Shown here: positions 26,996 to 36,525 of the stretch, piece after piece | How the letters are laid out: every line of letters begins with the position of its first letter | How positions within the stretch are numbered: the stretch's first letter is position 1 | DNA from: Hellea balneolensis DSM 19091 | Lineage (GTDB): Bacteria > Pseudomonadota > Alphaproteobacteria > Caulobacterales > Maricaulaceae | DNA length: 64,000 nucleotides | Reading direction: 5' to 3' | Assembly: GCF_000428525.1 (NCBI RefSeq) | Contig: NZ_AUAC01000002.1 | Span: forward strand, 372,001 to 436,000 | Notes under the pieces: generated by a model | What the model was told of the DNA's origin: nothing | Databases searched by the model: none | Seen by the model: the letters and a program-made list of their open reading frames with translations, nothing else | Program-made: the position numbers and the translations under genes

Positions 26996-28117
26996 ATGCA
27001 ACTAATCCTCACCATAGCGATAGCGGCGACCCTTCTCACCTCTCTCATCCTTATCATCCGTTTTCGGAATATGCGGCTCAACGGCTCTGACCCTGTCCCG
27101 CTCCTGACCTTTATCGCTATTCTTTTTACCTCGGGCCTAGACGTTGGCCTCATCATGTTTCCGCTGACCGAGTTTCCGACTTATGCTTCTGAAGCGCCCT
27201 ATCAATTCACTAATCCACTCGCGATTGAGTTTGGGTTTTGGGGCTTTCTGGTTTGGGGATTTTACTTTCTGACGACGTTTTATTTTTGCGTCGTGGAACC
27301 CAAGTTAAAGCTCTTTCAAATCTCTTGGGTGAAGTGGCTTAACACGGCGGTTATCATCGCGACCTGTGCCTTTACGGGCTTTCTCTTTCTCTCTTACTTA
27401 CCTGATTATATTAGCGGTATCAGTCCCGTTCTGCGATATGGCCTCGTTGCCTTTGTTGTGCTGCTCGCCGTGCTATCAAGTACCGATATCAAATATGTAA
27501 AATGGCTCAGCCTCGGCTCAACGGCGCTCTTCTTTGCCCTCATCGCAGGGTTATGGGCCAAGAGCGGTATGGGCGTGGGTGGCCTCGCCGAGACGGGTTC
27601 AAATATTGGCGGTTATTTTGGCAATATCCATAAGTTTATTTCGCCCCTCACCGATTACCATGCCTTCTATCTCTTCTGGTGGTTTGCATGGAGCATTATG
27701 ATTGGGCAATTTGTGGCGCGCTTTGTGGGCGGTCTTAAAACATGGCAGCTTTGTCTCGCCCTGCTCACCCTGCCCTCCATTCCCATCGCGCTCTGGTTTA
27801 GCGTGCTTTATTATTACCACAGCAATGGCATTTCGCTCACGCCGCTCATAAATGGCGCGATGGTCACCGTAGGCGTGATCTTTGTGATTAACTCGCTCGA
27901 CTCGCTCATTCGTCTCTATTCGGAAAATTTCAATCTGACGGTCGGACGTTTGGGCGGGCCACAATATATCGCGCTCCACGCAGGATTATTATACGGCCTT
28001 ATACTCCTCTACCAATTCACGCCTTTTAAAATTGAATGGGTTGGCCTCGTCGTGATTGGTCTTTATGTCGCCATTTACACACTCACCTTCAAAAATCGCA
28101 AAGCCCTAAAAACATGA
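26996..28117 (+). CDS. BCCT-like transporter, short and divergent
   Basis: This 373-residue membrane protein has about nine hydrophobic segments. The stretch near 220-250 ([20 protein letters not shown]) is very like the W-W-x-A-W-x-P-F-V-G-x-F-I-A-R core of betaine/carnitine/choline transporters. An N-terminal F-W-G-F-x-V-W segment also fits. BCCT proteins usually exceed 500 residues, so this one is much shorter, lacking about two helices or the soluble ends. No frameshift is apparent. The stop overlaps the GMC oxidoreductase start (ATGA), so uptake and oxidation of one substrate is a reasonable inference. Confidence 0.65.
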   Translation: MQLILTIAIAATLLTSLILIIRFRNMRLNGSDPVPLLTFIAILFTSGLDVGLIMFPLTEFPTYASEAPYQFTNPLAIEFGFWGFLVWGFYFLTTFYFCVVEPKLKLFQISWVKWLNTAVIIATCAFTGFLFLSYLPDYISGISPVLRYGLVAFVVLLAVLSSTDIKYVKWLSLGSTALFFALIAGLWAKSGMGVGGLAETGSNIGGYFGNIHKFISPLTDYHAFYLFWWFAWSIMIGQFVARFVGGLKTWQLCLALLTLPSIPIALWFSVLYYYHSNGISLTPLINGAMVTVGVIFVINSLDSLIRLYSENFNLTVGRLGGPQYIALHAGLLYGLILLYQFTPFKIEWVGLVVIGLYVAIYTLTFKNRKALKT

Positions 28118-29802
28118 CTTATGACTATATCATTTTAGGGGCGGGCTCTGCAGGCTGCGTCCTCGCCAACCGCCTCACGGAGAGCGGAGAGCACAACGTG
28201 CTCCTGCTCGAGGCTGGCGGGAGCGATAAAAGTATCTTCGTCCAAATGCCGACGGCTTTGTCTTATCCAATGGCGTCAAAGCGCTTCAATTGGGGCTATA
28301 ATTCTGACCCTGAACCCCACGTCAAAAACCGCCAAATCACATGTCCGCGGGGCAAGGGCTTAGGCGGCACCTCCTCCATCAATGGCATGGTCTATGTGAG
28401 GGGGCATTCTAACGACATAAATGAATGGGACGCCTCTGGCGCCAAGGGCTGGAGCTATGCCGATTGCTTGCCTTATTATAAGCGCGCAGAAACATGGCAA
28501 GGCGGCGAGGATGATTATCGCGGCGGTGACGGACCGCTGGGCGTTAGCGGCGGCAACAATATGTCAGGCAATCCGCTTTATCAGGCCTTTATCGATGCAG
28601 GTGTTGAAGCGGGCTATCCTGAAACGAAAGACTATAATGGCTATTGCCAAGAAGGCTTTGGGCCTATGCATATGACTGTAAGCGGCGGCGTCAGAGAATC
28701 TACATCTCGCGCCTATCTACGCCCCGCCATGAAACGCAAAAACCTAACCGTGATGACGGGCGTGCTGGTGGATAAAGTTATCTTTGAAGGCAATCGCGCA
28801 AGCGGAGTAAAGTTAGAGCATAAAGGAAAAACACAAACTCTCTCCGCTCGTAAAGAGATCATTCTTTCTGCAGGGGCCATAAGCTCCCCAGCAATATTAC
28901 AACGCTCCGGCATAGGCGATACGGATACGCTTAAGGCTCTACAAATCACGCCGCTCCATAACCTCCCCGGAATTGGAGAAAATCTGCAAGATCACCTCGA
29001 AGTCTATTTTCAATTCCATTGCAAAGAAGCTGTTAGCCTCAACAGTAAACTCGGTCTGTTCAGCAAACTCTTCATAGGTGTACGCTGGCTACTTTTTAAA
29101 ACAGGCCTAGGCGCGACAAATCATTTTGAGAGCTGCGCCTTCATCCGCTCAGACGCAGGTATAAAATCACCTGATATCCAATATCATTTCCTCCCTGCCG
29201 CTATGCGTTATGACGGCACGCCTTCGATCAAAGGACATGGCTTCCAAGTTCATGTAGGCCCCAATAAACCCAAAAGCAGAGGCCGCGTAAAAATTAGTTC
29301 CGCCGCGCCTGATGATGCGCCCAGTATCTTATTTAACTACATGAAACACCCTGATGATGTCTCTATCTGGCGAAAATGTATCCGCCTCACCCGGGAAATT
29401 ATGGCGCAACCCGCTATGGATAAATATCGCGGTGATGAAATACAGCCCGGCGCAAATATTCAGACAGACGCCGAAATTGACGCCTGGATTTTGGACAATG
29501 TCGAAAGCGCCTATCATCCCTGCGGCACGTGCAAAATGGGCGCAGATGATGATCCCACTGCTGTTGTTGACAATCACCTGAAAGTTATCGGGATTGAGGG
29601 CTTGCGTGTCGTAGACGCCTCAGTGTTTCCAACAGTGCCTAACGGAAATATCAACGCGCCAACGATAATGGTTGCGGAGAAGGCCTCGGATATCATCTTG
29701 GGCAAAATGCCGTTAGACGCATCCACTGCCAAAAGCTGGATCGATCCAGAATGGAAAATACGGCAGCGCCTAAAAATGCCGCAACGGGAAATTTCAACGT
29801 GA
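28114..29802 (+). CDS. GMC-family FAD oxidoreductase (choline/alcohol dehydrogenase-like)
   Basis: This 562-residue flavoprotein has the FAD site [15 protein letters not shown] at residues 7-21 and the GMC signature around [16 protein letters not shown]-terminal catalytic residues are present in [10 protein letters not shown] and the N of P-N-G-N-I-N-A-P-T. It most resembles choline dehydrogenase and related alcohol dehydrogenases, which pass electrons to the respiratory chain. ATG 28114 overlaps the transporter stop; the longer open frame from 28036 is rejected. The true alcohol substrate is not known. Confidence 0.9.
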   Translation: MTYDYIILGAGSAGCVLANRLTESGEHNVLLLEAGGSDKSIFVQMPTALSYPMASKRFNWGYNSDPEPHVKNRQITCPRGKGLGGTSSINGMVYVRGHSNDINEWDASGAKGWSYADCLPYYKRAETWQGGEDDYRGGDGPLGVSGGNNMSGNPLYQAFIDAGVEAGYPETKDYNGYCQEGFGPMHMTVSGGVRESTSRAYLRPAMKRKNLTVMTGVLVDKVIFEGNRASGVKLEHKGKTQTLSARKEIILSAGAISSPAILQRSGIGDTDTLKALQITPLHNLPGIGENLQDHLEVYFQFHCKEAVSLNSKLGLFSKLFIGVRWLLFKTGLGATNHFESCAFIRSDAGIKSPDIQYHFLPAAMRYDGTPSIKGHGFQVHVGPNKPKSRGRVKISSAAPDDAPSILFNYMKHPDDVSIWRKCIRLTREIMAQPAMDKYRGDEIQPGANIQTDAEIDAWILDNVESAYHPCGTCKMGADDDPTAVVDNHLKVIGIEGLRVVDASVFPTVPNGNINAPTIMVAEKASDIILGKMPLDASTAKSWIDPEWKIRQRLKMPQREIST

Positions 29803-29855
29803 TTTGACTCCGAGAGCAAATTGCCGGACTTTAGAAACAGATCAGGAGATACATT

Positions 29856-32195
29856 ATGTTCATGCATCTGGCGCAAACCGCTAAGCCCAAAATCGAAACA
29901 GCCAATAAGCCGCTTTTAAATCTCTCCAGGCGAGGCTTCGTTGGCGCTGGGACAGGACTCGCTTTAGCTGTTACGCTCGGAGCCTGTTCACAAAATAAAC
30001 CTGAAACACTCGCCCAAGCGGCAGCACCTATCCCTGACAATTCCAATATCGATATTGGCCCTCTCGTCTTGATCTCAATCGCAGCCGATGGTCGCACACA
30101 AATTACAAATCCGCGCTCTGAAATGGGGCAGCAAGTGATTACAACGGTCGCGCAAATGATTGCAGATGAGCTCGATGTGCCTTGGGATGACCTTTTCATC
30201 AAACAAGCGGTGGGCGATAAAAAATATGGCGATCAGAATACGGACGGCTCGACATCTGTGCGCAATCATTTTGACCGTTTTCGTATGGCAGGCGCATCCA
30301 TGCGCCAAATGCTAACACAAGCCGCCGCGAATGAGTGGGGCGTTGATATATCTGAATGCACCAGTGAACTTGGCGTTATCACCCATAGCTCTGGCAAAAC
30401 ACTCACCTATGGTGACGTCTCTGAAGCGGCAGGTAAGCTTGACGTTCCTGCCGAAGACACAGTTACTCTGAAGACGCGCAGTCAATGGCGCTATATTGGA
30501 AAAGACAAACCTTCATACACCATCTCAGACGTTATTCGTGGTAAAGGGACATTTGGCATCGATGTGCGTGTTCCCGATATGCTTTACGCCGTAATCGCGC
30601 GGCCGCCTGCACTCTTTGGCAAAGTCAAAAGCTTAGACGACACAGCGGCCCTCGCCGTGCCGGGCGTCACCCAAGTCGTAAAAATGAAAGAGCCAGAAGG
30701 TGAAGCGCCAGGATTTCAGCAGCTTGGCGGCGTCGCCGTCATCGCAACAGATACATGGGCCGCTATTCAAGGACGCGAAGCCCTGAAAATTGAGTGGGAT
30801 GCCGGACCACATAAAAATTATAATTCTAAAACATATGCCCAAGAGCTGATGGCGACGGCACGTCAACCCGGCGAGAATAAGTTTAAGCGCGGCGATGTCA
30901 CAAAGGCTCTTTCATCGGCAGAGACAATGATATCAGCAGATTATTATGCGGCGCATCTTTCGCAATCTCCAATGGAACCTCCTGCCGCGACTGCGCAGTG
31001 GACTGGTGATAACGTTGAGATTTGGGCCTGTACGCAGAACCCTCAAGCGGCGCAAAGCACAGTCGCGCAAATATGCGGCGTGCCGGATGAGAATGTAACC
31101 GTTCACGTCACTTTACTTGGCGGCGGTTTTGGCCGGAAATCCAAACCTGATTTCGTAGTTGAAGCGGCATTGCTTGCTCGTGAGGTTGGTAAACCCGTCA
31201 AAGTGACGTGGACCCGCGAAGATGACATTAAGCATGGCTATTTCCACTCAGTCTCAGCACAGCACATGAAGGGCGGGCTGGATAAAGATGGCAATGTCAC
31301 TGCAGTGCTTCACCGCACAGTCTTCCCATCCATTAACTCGACCTTTGGCCCGTCTGATCAAGGCTCTGATTTTGAGCTCTCACTCGGCGCCACGGACAAT
31401 CCGTGGAATGTACCGAATATGGCCGTGGAGGTTGGCAAAGCTAATTCTCATATCCGTATTGGATGGCTACGCTCTGTGGCTAATGTTTATCATGTTTTTG
31501 CCAATCAAAGCTTTGCCGCAGAACTCGCTCATGCGGCCGGTAAAGACCCGAAAGCGTTTCTCATGGATATTATCGGGCCTGACCGCATCATCGACTTTAG
31601 CAAAGACGGCGTCACCTATCCCAATTACGGCGCGTCTCTTGATGAACACCCCGTCGATACGAAACGTCTTAAAGCGGTGCTTGATAAAGCGGCAACTATG
31701 GCCAAATGGGGACGCGACGTTCCCAAAGGACACGGCCTCGGCATAGCGGTTCACCGCTCTTTCCTGGCTTATGTTGCTACTGCCATTGAAGTTGCTGTTG
31801 ATGCCGATGGAAATATTTCCTTTCCCGGAATCTGGAGCGCCGTTGATGCAGGCACAGTTGTCAGCCCTGATAATACCAAATCACAGATTGAGGGCGGGAC
31901 ATTATTCGGAATTTCAAATGCGCTTTACGGAGAAATTACGGCTACAAATGGCGCCGTTGATCAAAGTAATTTTCCGGATTGGCGCGTCATGCGTATGGCC
32001 GAAGCCCCGCATGTCTTTGAGACACATATCATGGAAAGCGAGGCACCTCCTGCGGGCGTCGGAGAACCCGGGACACCGCCCGCCGCGCCGGCATTGGCCA
32101 ATGCGATTTTCGCAGCGACAGGACAAAGGCTCAGGGCTATGCCTCTACTTGGGCAGAATGATAGGCTTGATATGAGTAAAGTTGGAGAGGGTTAA
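29856..32195 (+). CDS. Molybdopterin-binding aldehyde/isoquinoline oxidoreductase large subunit (IorB-like)
   Basis: This 779-residue molybdenum hydroxylase subunit is of the isoquinoline 1-oxidoreductase beta type. These enzymes have two subunits, act in the periplasm and often donate electrons to cytochromes. The N-terminus has a twin-arginine motif S-R-R-G-F-V-G (R25-R26) and then a lipobox-like L-G-A-C with C44, so a Tat-exported lipoprotein is likely. Cofactor segments G-G-G-F-G-R-K and the C-terminal [13 protein letters not shown] are clear; the glutamate of G-V-G-E is catalytic in the family. The [2Fe-2S] subunit gene follows after 4 bases. Confidence 0.9.
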   Translation: MFMHLAQTAKPKIETANKPLLNLSRRGFVGAGTGLALAVTLGACSQNKPETLAQAAAPIPDNSNIDIGPLVLISIAADGRTQITNPRSEMGQQVITTVAQMIADELDVPWDDLFIKQAVGDKKYGDQNTDGSTSVRNHFDRFRMAGASMRQMLTQAAANEWGVDISECTSELGVITHSSGKTLTYGDVSEAAGKLDVPAEDTVTLKTRSQWRYIGKDKPSYTISDVIRGKGTFGIDVRVPDMLYAVIARPPALFGKVKSLDDTAALAVPGVTQVVKMKEPEGEAPGFQQLGGVAVIATDTWAAIQGREALKIEWDAGPHKNYNSKTYAQELMATARQPGENKFKRGDVTKALSSAETMISADYYAAHLSQSPMEPPAATAQWTGDNVEIWACTQNPQAAQSTVAQICGVPDENVTVHVTLLGGGFGRKSKPDFVVEAALLAREVGKPVKVTWTREDDIKHGYFHSVSAQHMKGGLDKDGNVTAVLHRTVFPSINSTFGPSDQGSDFELSLGATDNPWNVPNMAVEVGKANSHIRIGWLRSVANVYHVFANQSFAAELAHAAGKDPKAFLMDIIGPDRIIDFSKDGVTYPNYGASLDEHPVDTKRLKAVLDKAATMAKWGRDVPKGHGLGIAVHRSFLAYVATAIEVAVDADGNISFPGIWSAVDAGTVVSPDNTKSQIEGGTLFGISNALYGEITATNGAVDQSNFPDWRVMRMAEAPHVFETHIMESEAPPAGVGEPGTPPAAPALANAIFAATGQRLRAMPLLGQNDRLDMSKVGEG

Positions 32196-32199
32196 GACA

Positions 32200-32658
32200 A
32201 TGGCGATCACACTTAAGATAAACGGGAAAAATGAAAACGTCACCGCCGCAGAAGGCACGCCTCTCCTCTGGGTACTACGAGATCACCTTGGTATGACGGG
32301 AACAAAATTTGGCTGCGGCGTGGCGCAATGCGGCGCCTGTACTGTCCATGTGGACGGCACGCCTATCCGCTCTTGCATCACGGCCCATGAAGATGTCGAA
32401 GACTCTGACATTGTCACGATCGAGGGTGCAAGCGGCAAAGTCGCAGACGCCATTCGCGGCGCGTGGGAAGAATTGGCCGTGCCGCAATGCGGATATTGTC
32501 AAGCTGGGCAAATTATGAGCGCCACAGCGCTACTCGTAACCAATAAGAGCCCAAGCGATGACGACATCGATGCGGCTATGAGCGGCAATATCTGCCGCTG
32601 CGCGACCTATGTGCGGATTAGGAAAGCGATTAAAGAGGCTGCAAAGGCGGTTTACTAG
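32200..32658 (+). CDS. [2Fe-2S] subunit of molybdenum hydroxylase (IorA-like)
   Basis: This 152-residue small subunit has two [2Fe-2S] sites. The plant-ferredoxin-type site has C39, C44, C47 and C59; the helical site has C97, C100, C132 and C134. No signal peptide is present, so it would have to cross the membrane folded together with its Tat-bearing partner. It starts at ATG 32200 just after the large subunit; an upstream in-frame codon at 32182 is rejected. Its last 29 bases overlap the convergent ParE-like gene. No FAD subunit is present, as expected for the two-subunit class. Confidence 0.92.
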   Translation: MAITLKINGKNENVTAAEGTPLLWVLRDHLGMTGTKFGCGVAQCGACTVHVDGTPIRSCITAHEDVEDSDIVTIEGASGKVADAIRGAWEELAVPQCGYCQAGQIMSATALLVTNKSPSDDDIDAAMSGNICRCATYVRIRKAIKEAAKAVY

Positions 32659-32950
32659 AAGACAAATGTGGTCGACCTTTGGGCAATATTGACACAATTT
32701 CAATATCGTTTTTTCCTAACCGATAAAGTGTTTTATAATTATCAATGTCCAGAGCGCGAAGACCCTCTAACAGCATTAGGTTATCATTCTCATAGCGTTT
32801 CCCTAACTCCGGGAAGTCTGTGAGAATGTCTATTTCATCTTGAAGGAAAGTGACGAATGAAATGGCGCGATCAACGCCCCAATTTACAACTCCATAGTCA
32901 AAGATCTCATTGAGGTTCATTTCTGCATGAGCTGAATAAACAATTTCCAT
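32630..32950 (-). CDS. RelE/ParE-family toxin
   Basis: This 106-residue protein has the ParE/RelE fold pattern: [15 protein letters not shown], a helical hairpin, L[10 protein letters not shown], then Y-K-T-L-Y-R-L and [10 protein letters not shown]. ParE types poison gyrase and RelE types cut mRNA; sequence alone does not settle which. It lies 10 bases after a Phd-type antitoxin and overlaps the convergent iron-sulfur subunit gene. Its C-terminal 10 residues ([10 protein letters not shown]) may be an extension created by that overlap. Confidence 0.87.
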   Translation of the reverse strand: MEIVYSAHAEMNLNEIFDYGVVNWGVDRAISFVTFLQDEIDILTDFPELGKRYENDNLMLLEGLRALDIDNYKTLYRLGKNDIEIVSILPKGRPHLSSSKPPLQPL

Positions 32951-32960
32951 GAATACGCAT

Positions 32961-33230
32961 CTAACTCTTTAGTGCTGCGGAGCGCGACGCTAACCTCGCA
33001 CGAACCTCATCGGCCGAAGATACACGTCCCGCTTTAATGTCCTCCAATCCTCGTTTGATAGATTTCGCAGCAAAGAAATCATAAGCCTTTTGGTCTTCAG
33101 CATATTGCGCTGCGGATAAAACGATGCAGACCTGTTCACCATGCTTTGTAATTGCAACAGGTTCACGCTGTGCTTTGGTGATAACTTTCCCAAATTTCTG
33201 CTTGGCTTCGGCTGCTGTCATAGTATCCAT
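32961..33230 (-). CDS. Phd/YefM-family antitoxin
   Basis: This 89-residue protein begins with the Phd/YefM DNA-binding pattern M-T-A-A-E-A-K-Q-K-F-G-K-V, followed by P-V-A-I-T-K-H-G-E-Q-V-C-I-V-L-S. The C-terminal half is helical and basic and would wrap the ParE-like toxin encoded 10 bases downstream. AAGGAG precedes the ATG at 33230. Three 9-bp direct repeats lie just upstream and are a likely operator. Confidence 0.9.
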   Translation of the reverse strand: MDTMTAAEAKQKFGKVITKAQREPVAITKHGEQVCIVLSAAQYAEDQKAYDFFAAKSIKRGLEDIKAGRVSSADEVRARLASRSAALKS

Positions 33231-33254
33231 GAGAGGACTCCTTAAATTTCTTTG

Positions 33255-33281
33255 GACAAAATAGACAATTTAGACAAAACA
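33255..33281. repeat. Three 9-bp direct repeats upstream of the Phd-type antitoxin
   Basis: GACAAAATA, GACAATTTA and GACAAAACA follow each other with exact 9-bp spacing at 33255, 33264 and 33273. They lie 25-51 bases from the antitoxin start and 16-42 bases from the divergent fghA start. An operator for the antitoxin complex that could also affect fghA is an inference from position. Confidence 0.6.
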
Positions 33282-33296
33282 GGCAAGGCTCTATAG

Positions 33297-34127
33297 ATGA
33301 AAACAATATCTGAAAACAAAATCTACGGCGGAATTCAAGCGGTATATGAACATCGCTCCGACGCTTGCAATTGCGACATGCGTGTGGCCGTCTTCACACC
33401 AGACGGCGCAAAGAATGCCCCTGCTCTGATTTGGCTTTCTGGTCTGACATGTACAGAGCAGAATTTTATCACTAAGGCTGGCGCGCAGCGTATGGCCGCC
33501 GAGCTCGGTTTGATCATAATCGCACCTGATACCTCACCTCGCGGAGAGCATGTTCCCGACACTGAAGATCGTTATGACTTTGGTAAAGGAGCTGGTTTTT
33601 ATCTGGACGCCACGCAAATGCCGTGGATGGAAAATTACTCCATGGAAACTTATATTCGTGATGAGCTTACATTCTGGATCAAAGAAAACCTCCCGCAAGT
33701 CGATCCACAGCGCATTGGTATTTTTGGGCATTCTATGGGCGGCCACGGCGCTCTTACCTTACATCTTAAAAACCCAGAGCTGTTTAAAAGCTGCTCAGCC
33801 TTTTCGCCTATAGTCGCACCTACTCAAGTTCCTTGGGGGCGCAATGCTTTTGAAGGCTACCTTGGAAATAACGAAGCCAAATGGTCTCAATATGATGCAG
33901 TCGATTTGGTCATGGCACGGCCATCAGGTGCACATATTCTAATTGATCAAGGAACAGATGATGAATTCCTAAAAGAGCATTTACGCCCTGATCTTTTTGA
34001 TACAGCTTGCCAAAAAATGGGACAAAAGCTGACTTTGCGAATGCAACAGGGTTACGATCATAGCTATTATTTCATCACAAGTTTCATTGAAGACCACATA
34101 AAATGGCACGCCCAAGCGTTGTCCTGA
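33297..34127 (+). CDS. fghA: S-formylglutathione hydrolase
   Basis: This enzyme hydrolyses S-formylglutathione to formate and glutathione, the step after AdhC. The 276-residue esterase-D-type protein has the L-S-G-L-T-C-T-E-Q-N-F motif, nucleophile S146 in G-H-S-M-G-G-H, the acid in L-I-D-Q-G-T-D-D-E-F-L and the final histidine in Y-D-H-S-Y-Y-F-I. It is divergent from the toxin-antitoxin pair by 66 bases. It is at the far end of the block that starts with adhC, and its stop overlaps the next gene's start (TGATG). Confidence 0.96.
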   Translation: MKTISENKIYGGIQAVYEHRSDACNCDMRVAVFTPDGAKNAPALIWLSGLTCTEQNFITKAGAQRMAAELGLIIIAPDTSPRGEHVPDTEDRYDFGKGAGFYLDATQMPWMENYSMETYIRDELTFWIKENLPQVDPQRIGIFGHSMGGHGALTLHLKNPELFKSCSAFSPIVAPTQVPWGRNAFEGYLGNNEAKWSQYDAVDLVMARPSGAHILIDQGTDDEFLKEHLRPDLFDTACQKMGQKLTLRMQQGYDHSYYFITSFIEDHIKWHAQALS

Positions 34128-34951
34128 TGAAAAGCAAGCTCATAAAAACCTCCGTTTTGAGCATAACTACAATTGGCGTTATAGGCTGTCATAGCGTGAC
34201 GCGTGTCGAGACCGCTCAGACCTTAATACCGAAAGCTAAAGCTGGCGTCGCCAGTAGTACCTTCAACTCAAGTACAGATCATTTTCAGTTTGGTGATTAT
34301 TCATCTTCGGCTTGGGTAAGCGATAGCTTCACTGGTGAGCATATTCGCCAGTTCCAAGGCAAAACGCTGCATTTTGGCGTTTCACAAACGGCCCCTGATG
34401 GGGGACTCGATGTTGGATTATCTCGTGCTGATGATGTGACATCTAACGTCTCAGAGGCCAAACAAGATCTAGAAATTTGCTCCACATATACCACAAATTT
34501 AACTGGAAATGGCCGTTGGTGGGCTGGGCCAAAGGTAAGCGTGAATTGGCAAGGTGATGAAGCAGCAAAGCAAAATGGCGATGATTGGTACGAAAACTAT
34601 ATCGTCGAAATAGCCAGCTCAACGCCAGAAGAACTTCACGATATTTATACAGGGGACTATTTTAAAGGTGAAGTGCTGCCCCGCACAAGATTAGCGGGAT
34701 CTGAGTATCGGCATTACAAAATTCGGTTCCACAGCTGGTGGCAGTTTTGGTCCGTAAGACAGGATTACCGCATAAGCGGCGCATTACCCCTTGAACCCAT
34801 TTTGGATGTTTGGATAGCTCACGGCCTACCTGAAAATCGGAGTTTCGATGGCGTTAAGGCGAATATCGAAACATATGGTCAAGTTTCCGGAACAGGGAAA
34901 CTACGTATGGACACAACCAACGACTCTACCAAGCCGTTGGCGTGCGACTAA
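34127..34951 (+). CDS. Predicted lipoprotein of unknown function
   Basis: From ATG 34127 the protein is 274 residues. A hydrophobic N-terminus ends in V-I-G-C, a plausible lipobox (C about 21), so it is probably a lipoprotein. The rest is beta-rich and aromatic, with many W and Y (for example G-R-W-W-A-G-P-K, W-Q-F-W-S-V). This recalls secreted beta-sandwich carbohydrate-binding or glycosidase-like folds, but no catalytic signature is certain. The start overlaps the fghA stop, so the two are probably co-transcribed, although no functional tie is evident. Confidence 0.7.
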   Translation: MKSKLIKTSVLSITTIGVIGCHSVTRVETAQTLIPKAKAGVASSTFNSSTDHFQFGDYSSSAWVSDSFTGEHIRQFQGKTLHFGVSQTAPDGGLDVGLSRADDVTSNVSEAKQDLEICSTYTTNLTGNGRWWAGPKVSVNWQGDEAAKQNGDDWYENYIVEIASSTPEELHDIYTGDYFKGEVLPRTRLAGSEYRHYKIRFHSWWQFWSVRQDYRISGALPLEPILDVWIAHGLPENRSFDGVKANIETYGQVSGTGKLRMDTTNDSTKPLACD

Positions 34952-34960
34952 TACGACTCG

Positions 34961-35338
34961 TTAGCCTCGGCACATCGCGCAAACTTTATTGCCTGATGGA
35001 TCACGCAAATAAGCTAGGTATAGTTTCATACCTGCACCCTCACGCCATCCTGGAGGGTCTTCGATAGCTGTGCCGCCATGCGCTAATCCGGCTTTGTGAA
35101 AAGCATCCGCTTCTTCGGGCGTTGCGGCTGCAAACCCATAAGTACTCCCATTTGCATGCGTCGTTGGCTTCCCATCAATCGGGTTAGTCAACATGAATAT
35201 GGATCCGCCGTGCATATACATAGCGCGGCCTTTGGGATCCACGCGCCCGGGGGGAACGCCTAATGCGCCTAAGGCTGCGTCGTAAAAGGTTTTTGAGGCT
35301 TCGACATCATCTGCGCCGAGCATAATATGACTAAACAT
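34961..35338 (-). CDS. VOC (glyoxalase/bleomycin resistance-like) family protein
   Basis: This 125-residue single VOC-fold protein begins F-S-H-I-M-L-G-A-D-D-V-E-A-S-K-T-F-Y-D and ends Y-L-A-Y-L-R-D-P-S-G-N-K-V, the family's paired beta-alpha-beta modules. It would act as a dimer. The substrate (an aldehyde adduct, an antibiotic or other) is not clear. AGGAGA precedes the ATG. It is downstream of an old-yellow-enzyme gene on the same strand (20-base gap), so the two may share a role in handling reactive carbonyls. Confidence 0.87.
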   Translation of the reverse strand: MFSHIMLGADDVEASKTFYDAALGALGVPPGRVDPKGRAMYMHGGSIFMLTNPIDGKPTTHANGSTYGFAAATPEEADAFHKAGLAHGGTAIEDPPGWREGAGMKLYLAYLRDPSGNKVCAMCRG

Positions 35339-35358
35339 ATGGGTCTCCTGTTTTGAGT

Positions 35359-36453
35359 TTAATAAAGCGTTGCAAGGGCTTTACCGTCATAGTCTTTTAA
35401 TTCATCCATGCGGCCCTCTTTTACCTTTGTGACCCATTCCGGGTCTTGAAGGAGCGCACGTCCTACAGCAATAAGATCAAAGTCACCGCGATCCATCATT
35501 TCGAAAAGCTTATCGAGAGAGGCGGCTTCGGAGCCCTGACCCGCAAATGCGCCAAAGAAATCCCCGTTCAGCCCAACGGAGCCCACGGAAATTGTCGCTA
35601 GTCCTGTCAGCTTTTTCGCCCAGCCCGCAAGGTTCAAATCAGACCCTTCAAATTCAGGCTCCCAGAAACGGCGCTGTGAGCAGTGGAGCATATCCACGCC
35701 CGCATCTTTAAACACGTTTAAAAAGGCTTCCATTTTTTGCGGCGTGTCAGCGAGGCGCGCTGAGTAATCTTGCTGTTTCCATTGTGACCAGCGCAAGATA
35801 ATCGGCATATCCTCGCCCACGGCCTTGCGGCATTCGCGGATAACGTCGCCAGCAAATTCCGCGCGCTCGAGCAAATCGCCGCCATATTTGCCTTCGCGTT
35901 TATTCATCACATCCCAAAAAAATTGGTCGATGAGATAGCCATGCGCGCCGTGAATTTCGATCGCGTCAAAGCCGAGCTCTTTGGCAGATTTGGCCGAGCG
36001 CGCATAGGAGCTGACCATATCCGCGACCTCTTCATCACTGGGAGGGTCCATGACCGCTTTACCCGTATGGGTCACGCCAGAGGGGGAGTCGGATTGGGCG
36101 TCAGGATTATGCCCTGTGCCCGGCTTACGCACCATGCCGACATGCCAGAGCTGCGGCGCAATTTTTCCGCCTTTGCCATGGACTTTCTCGACAACATTCT
36201 GCCAGCCTTTAAGCGCCGCTTCGCCGTGGAACAGCGGGTAATTGGCATCATTGGCGCTACCCGGACGGTCATTCACCGTGCCCTCTGTAATAATTAAGCC
36301 CACATGATTAGCCGCGCGGCGTTCATAATACTCCGCTACATTCTCACCCGGCACACCATCAGGCGAAAAGCTCCGCGTCATAGGCGCCATAACAAAGCGG
36401 TTAGGCAGCGTTAAACCGCGACAAGCAAAGGACTGAAAAAGAGAAGATGACAT
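35359..36453 (-). CDS. NADH:flavin oxidoreductase (old yellow enzyme family)
   Basis: This 364-residue FMN TIM-barrel protein is of the OYE family. Motifs include L-x-N-R-F-V-M-A-P-M-T-R-S near the N-terminus, Q-L-W-H-V-G, and G-F-D-A-I-E-I-H-G-A-H-G-Y-L-I-D-Q-F. The C-terminal I-A-V-G-R-A-L-L-Q-D-P-E-W is also present. Family enzymes reduce activated alkenes such as enones with NAD(P)H. The native substrate is unknown. It lies upstream of the VOC gene. Confidence 0.93.
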   Translation of the reverse strand: MSSSLFQSFACRGLTLPNRFVMAPMTRSFSPDGVPGENVAEYYERRAANHVGLIITEGTVNDRPGSANDANYPLFHGEAALKGWQNVVEKVHGKGGKIAPQLWHVGMVRKPGTGHNPDAQSDSPSGVTHTGKAVMDPPSDEEVADMVSSYARSAKSAKELGFDAIEIHGAHGYLIDQFFWDVMNKREGKYGGDLLERAEFAGDVIRECRKAVGEDMPIILRWSQWKQQDYSARLADTPQKMEAFLNVFKDAGVDMLHCSQRRFWEPEFEGSDLNLAGWAKKLTGLATISVGSVGLNGDFFGAFAGQGSEAASLDKLFEMMDRGDFDLIAVGRALLQDPEWVTKVKEGRMDELKDYDGKALATLY

Positions 36454-36525
36454 GGGTGATCCTTAATTGGGGCTATGCAATTTGTTGCATATGTAATGAG
36501 TGAGGATGGGAAAGCAAGTTGTAAT

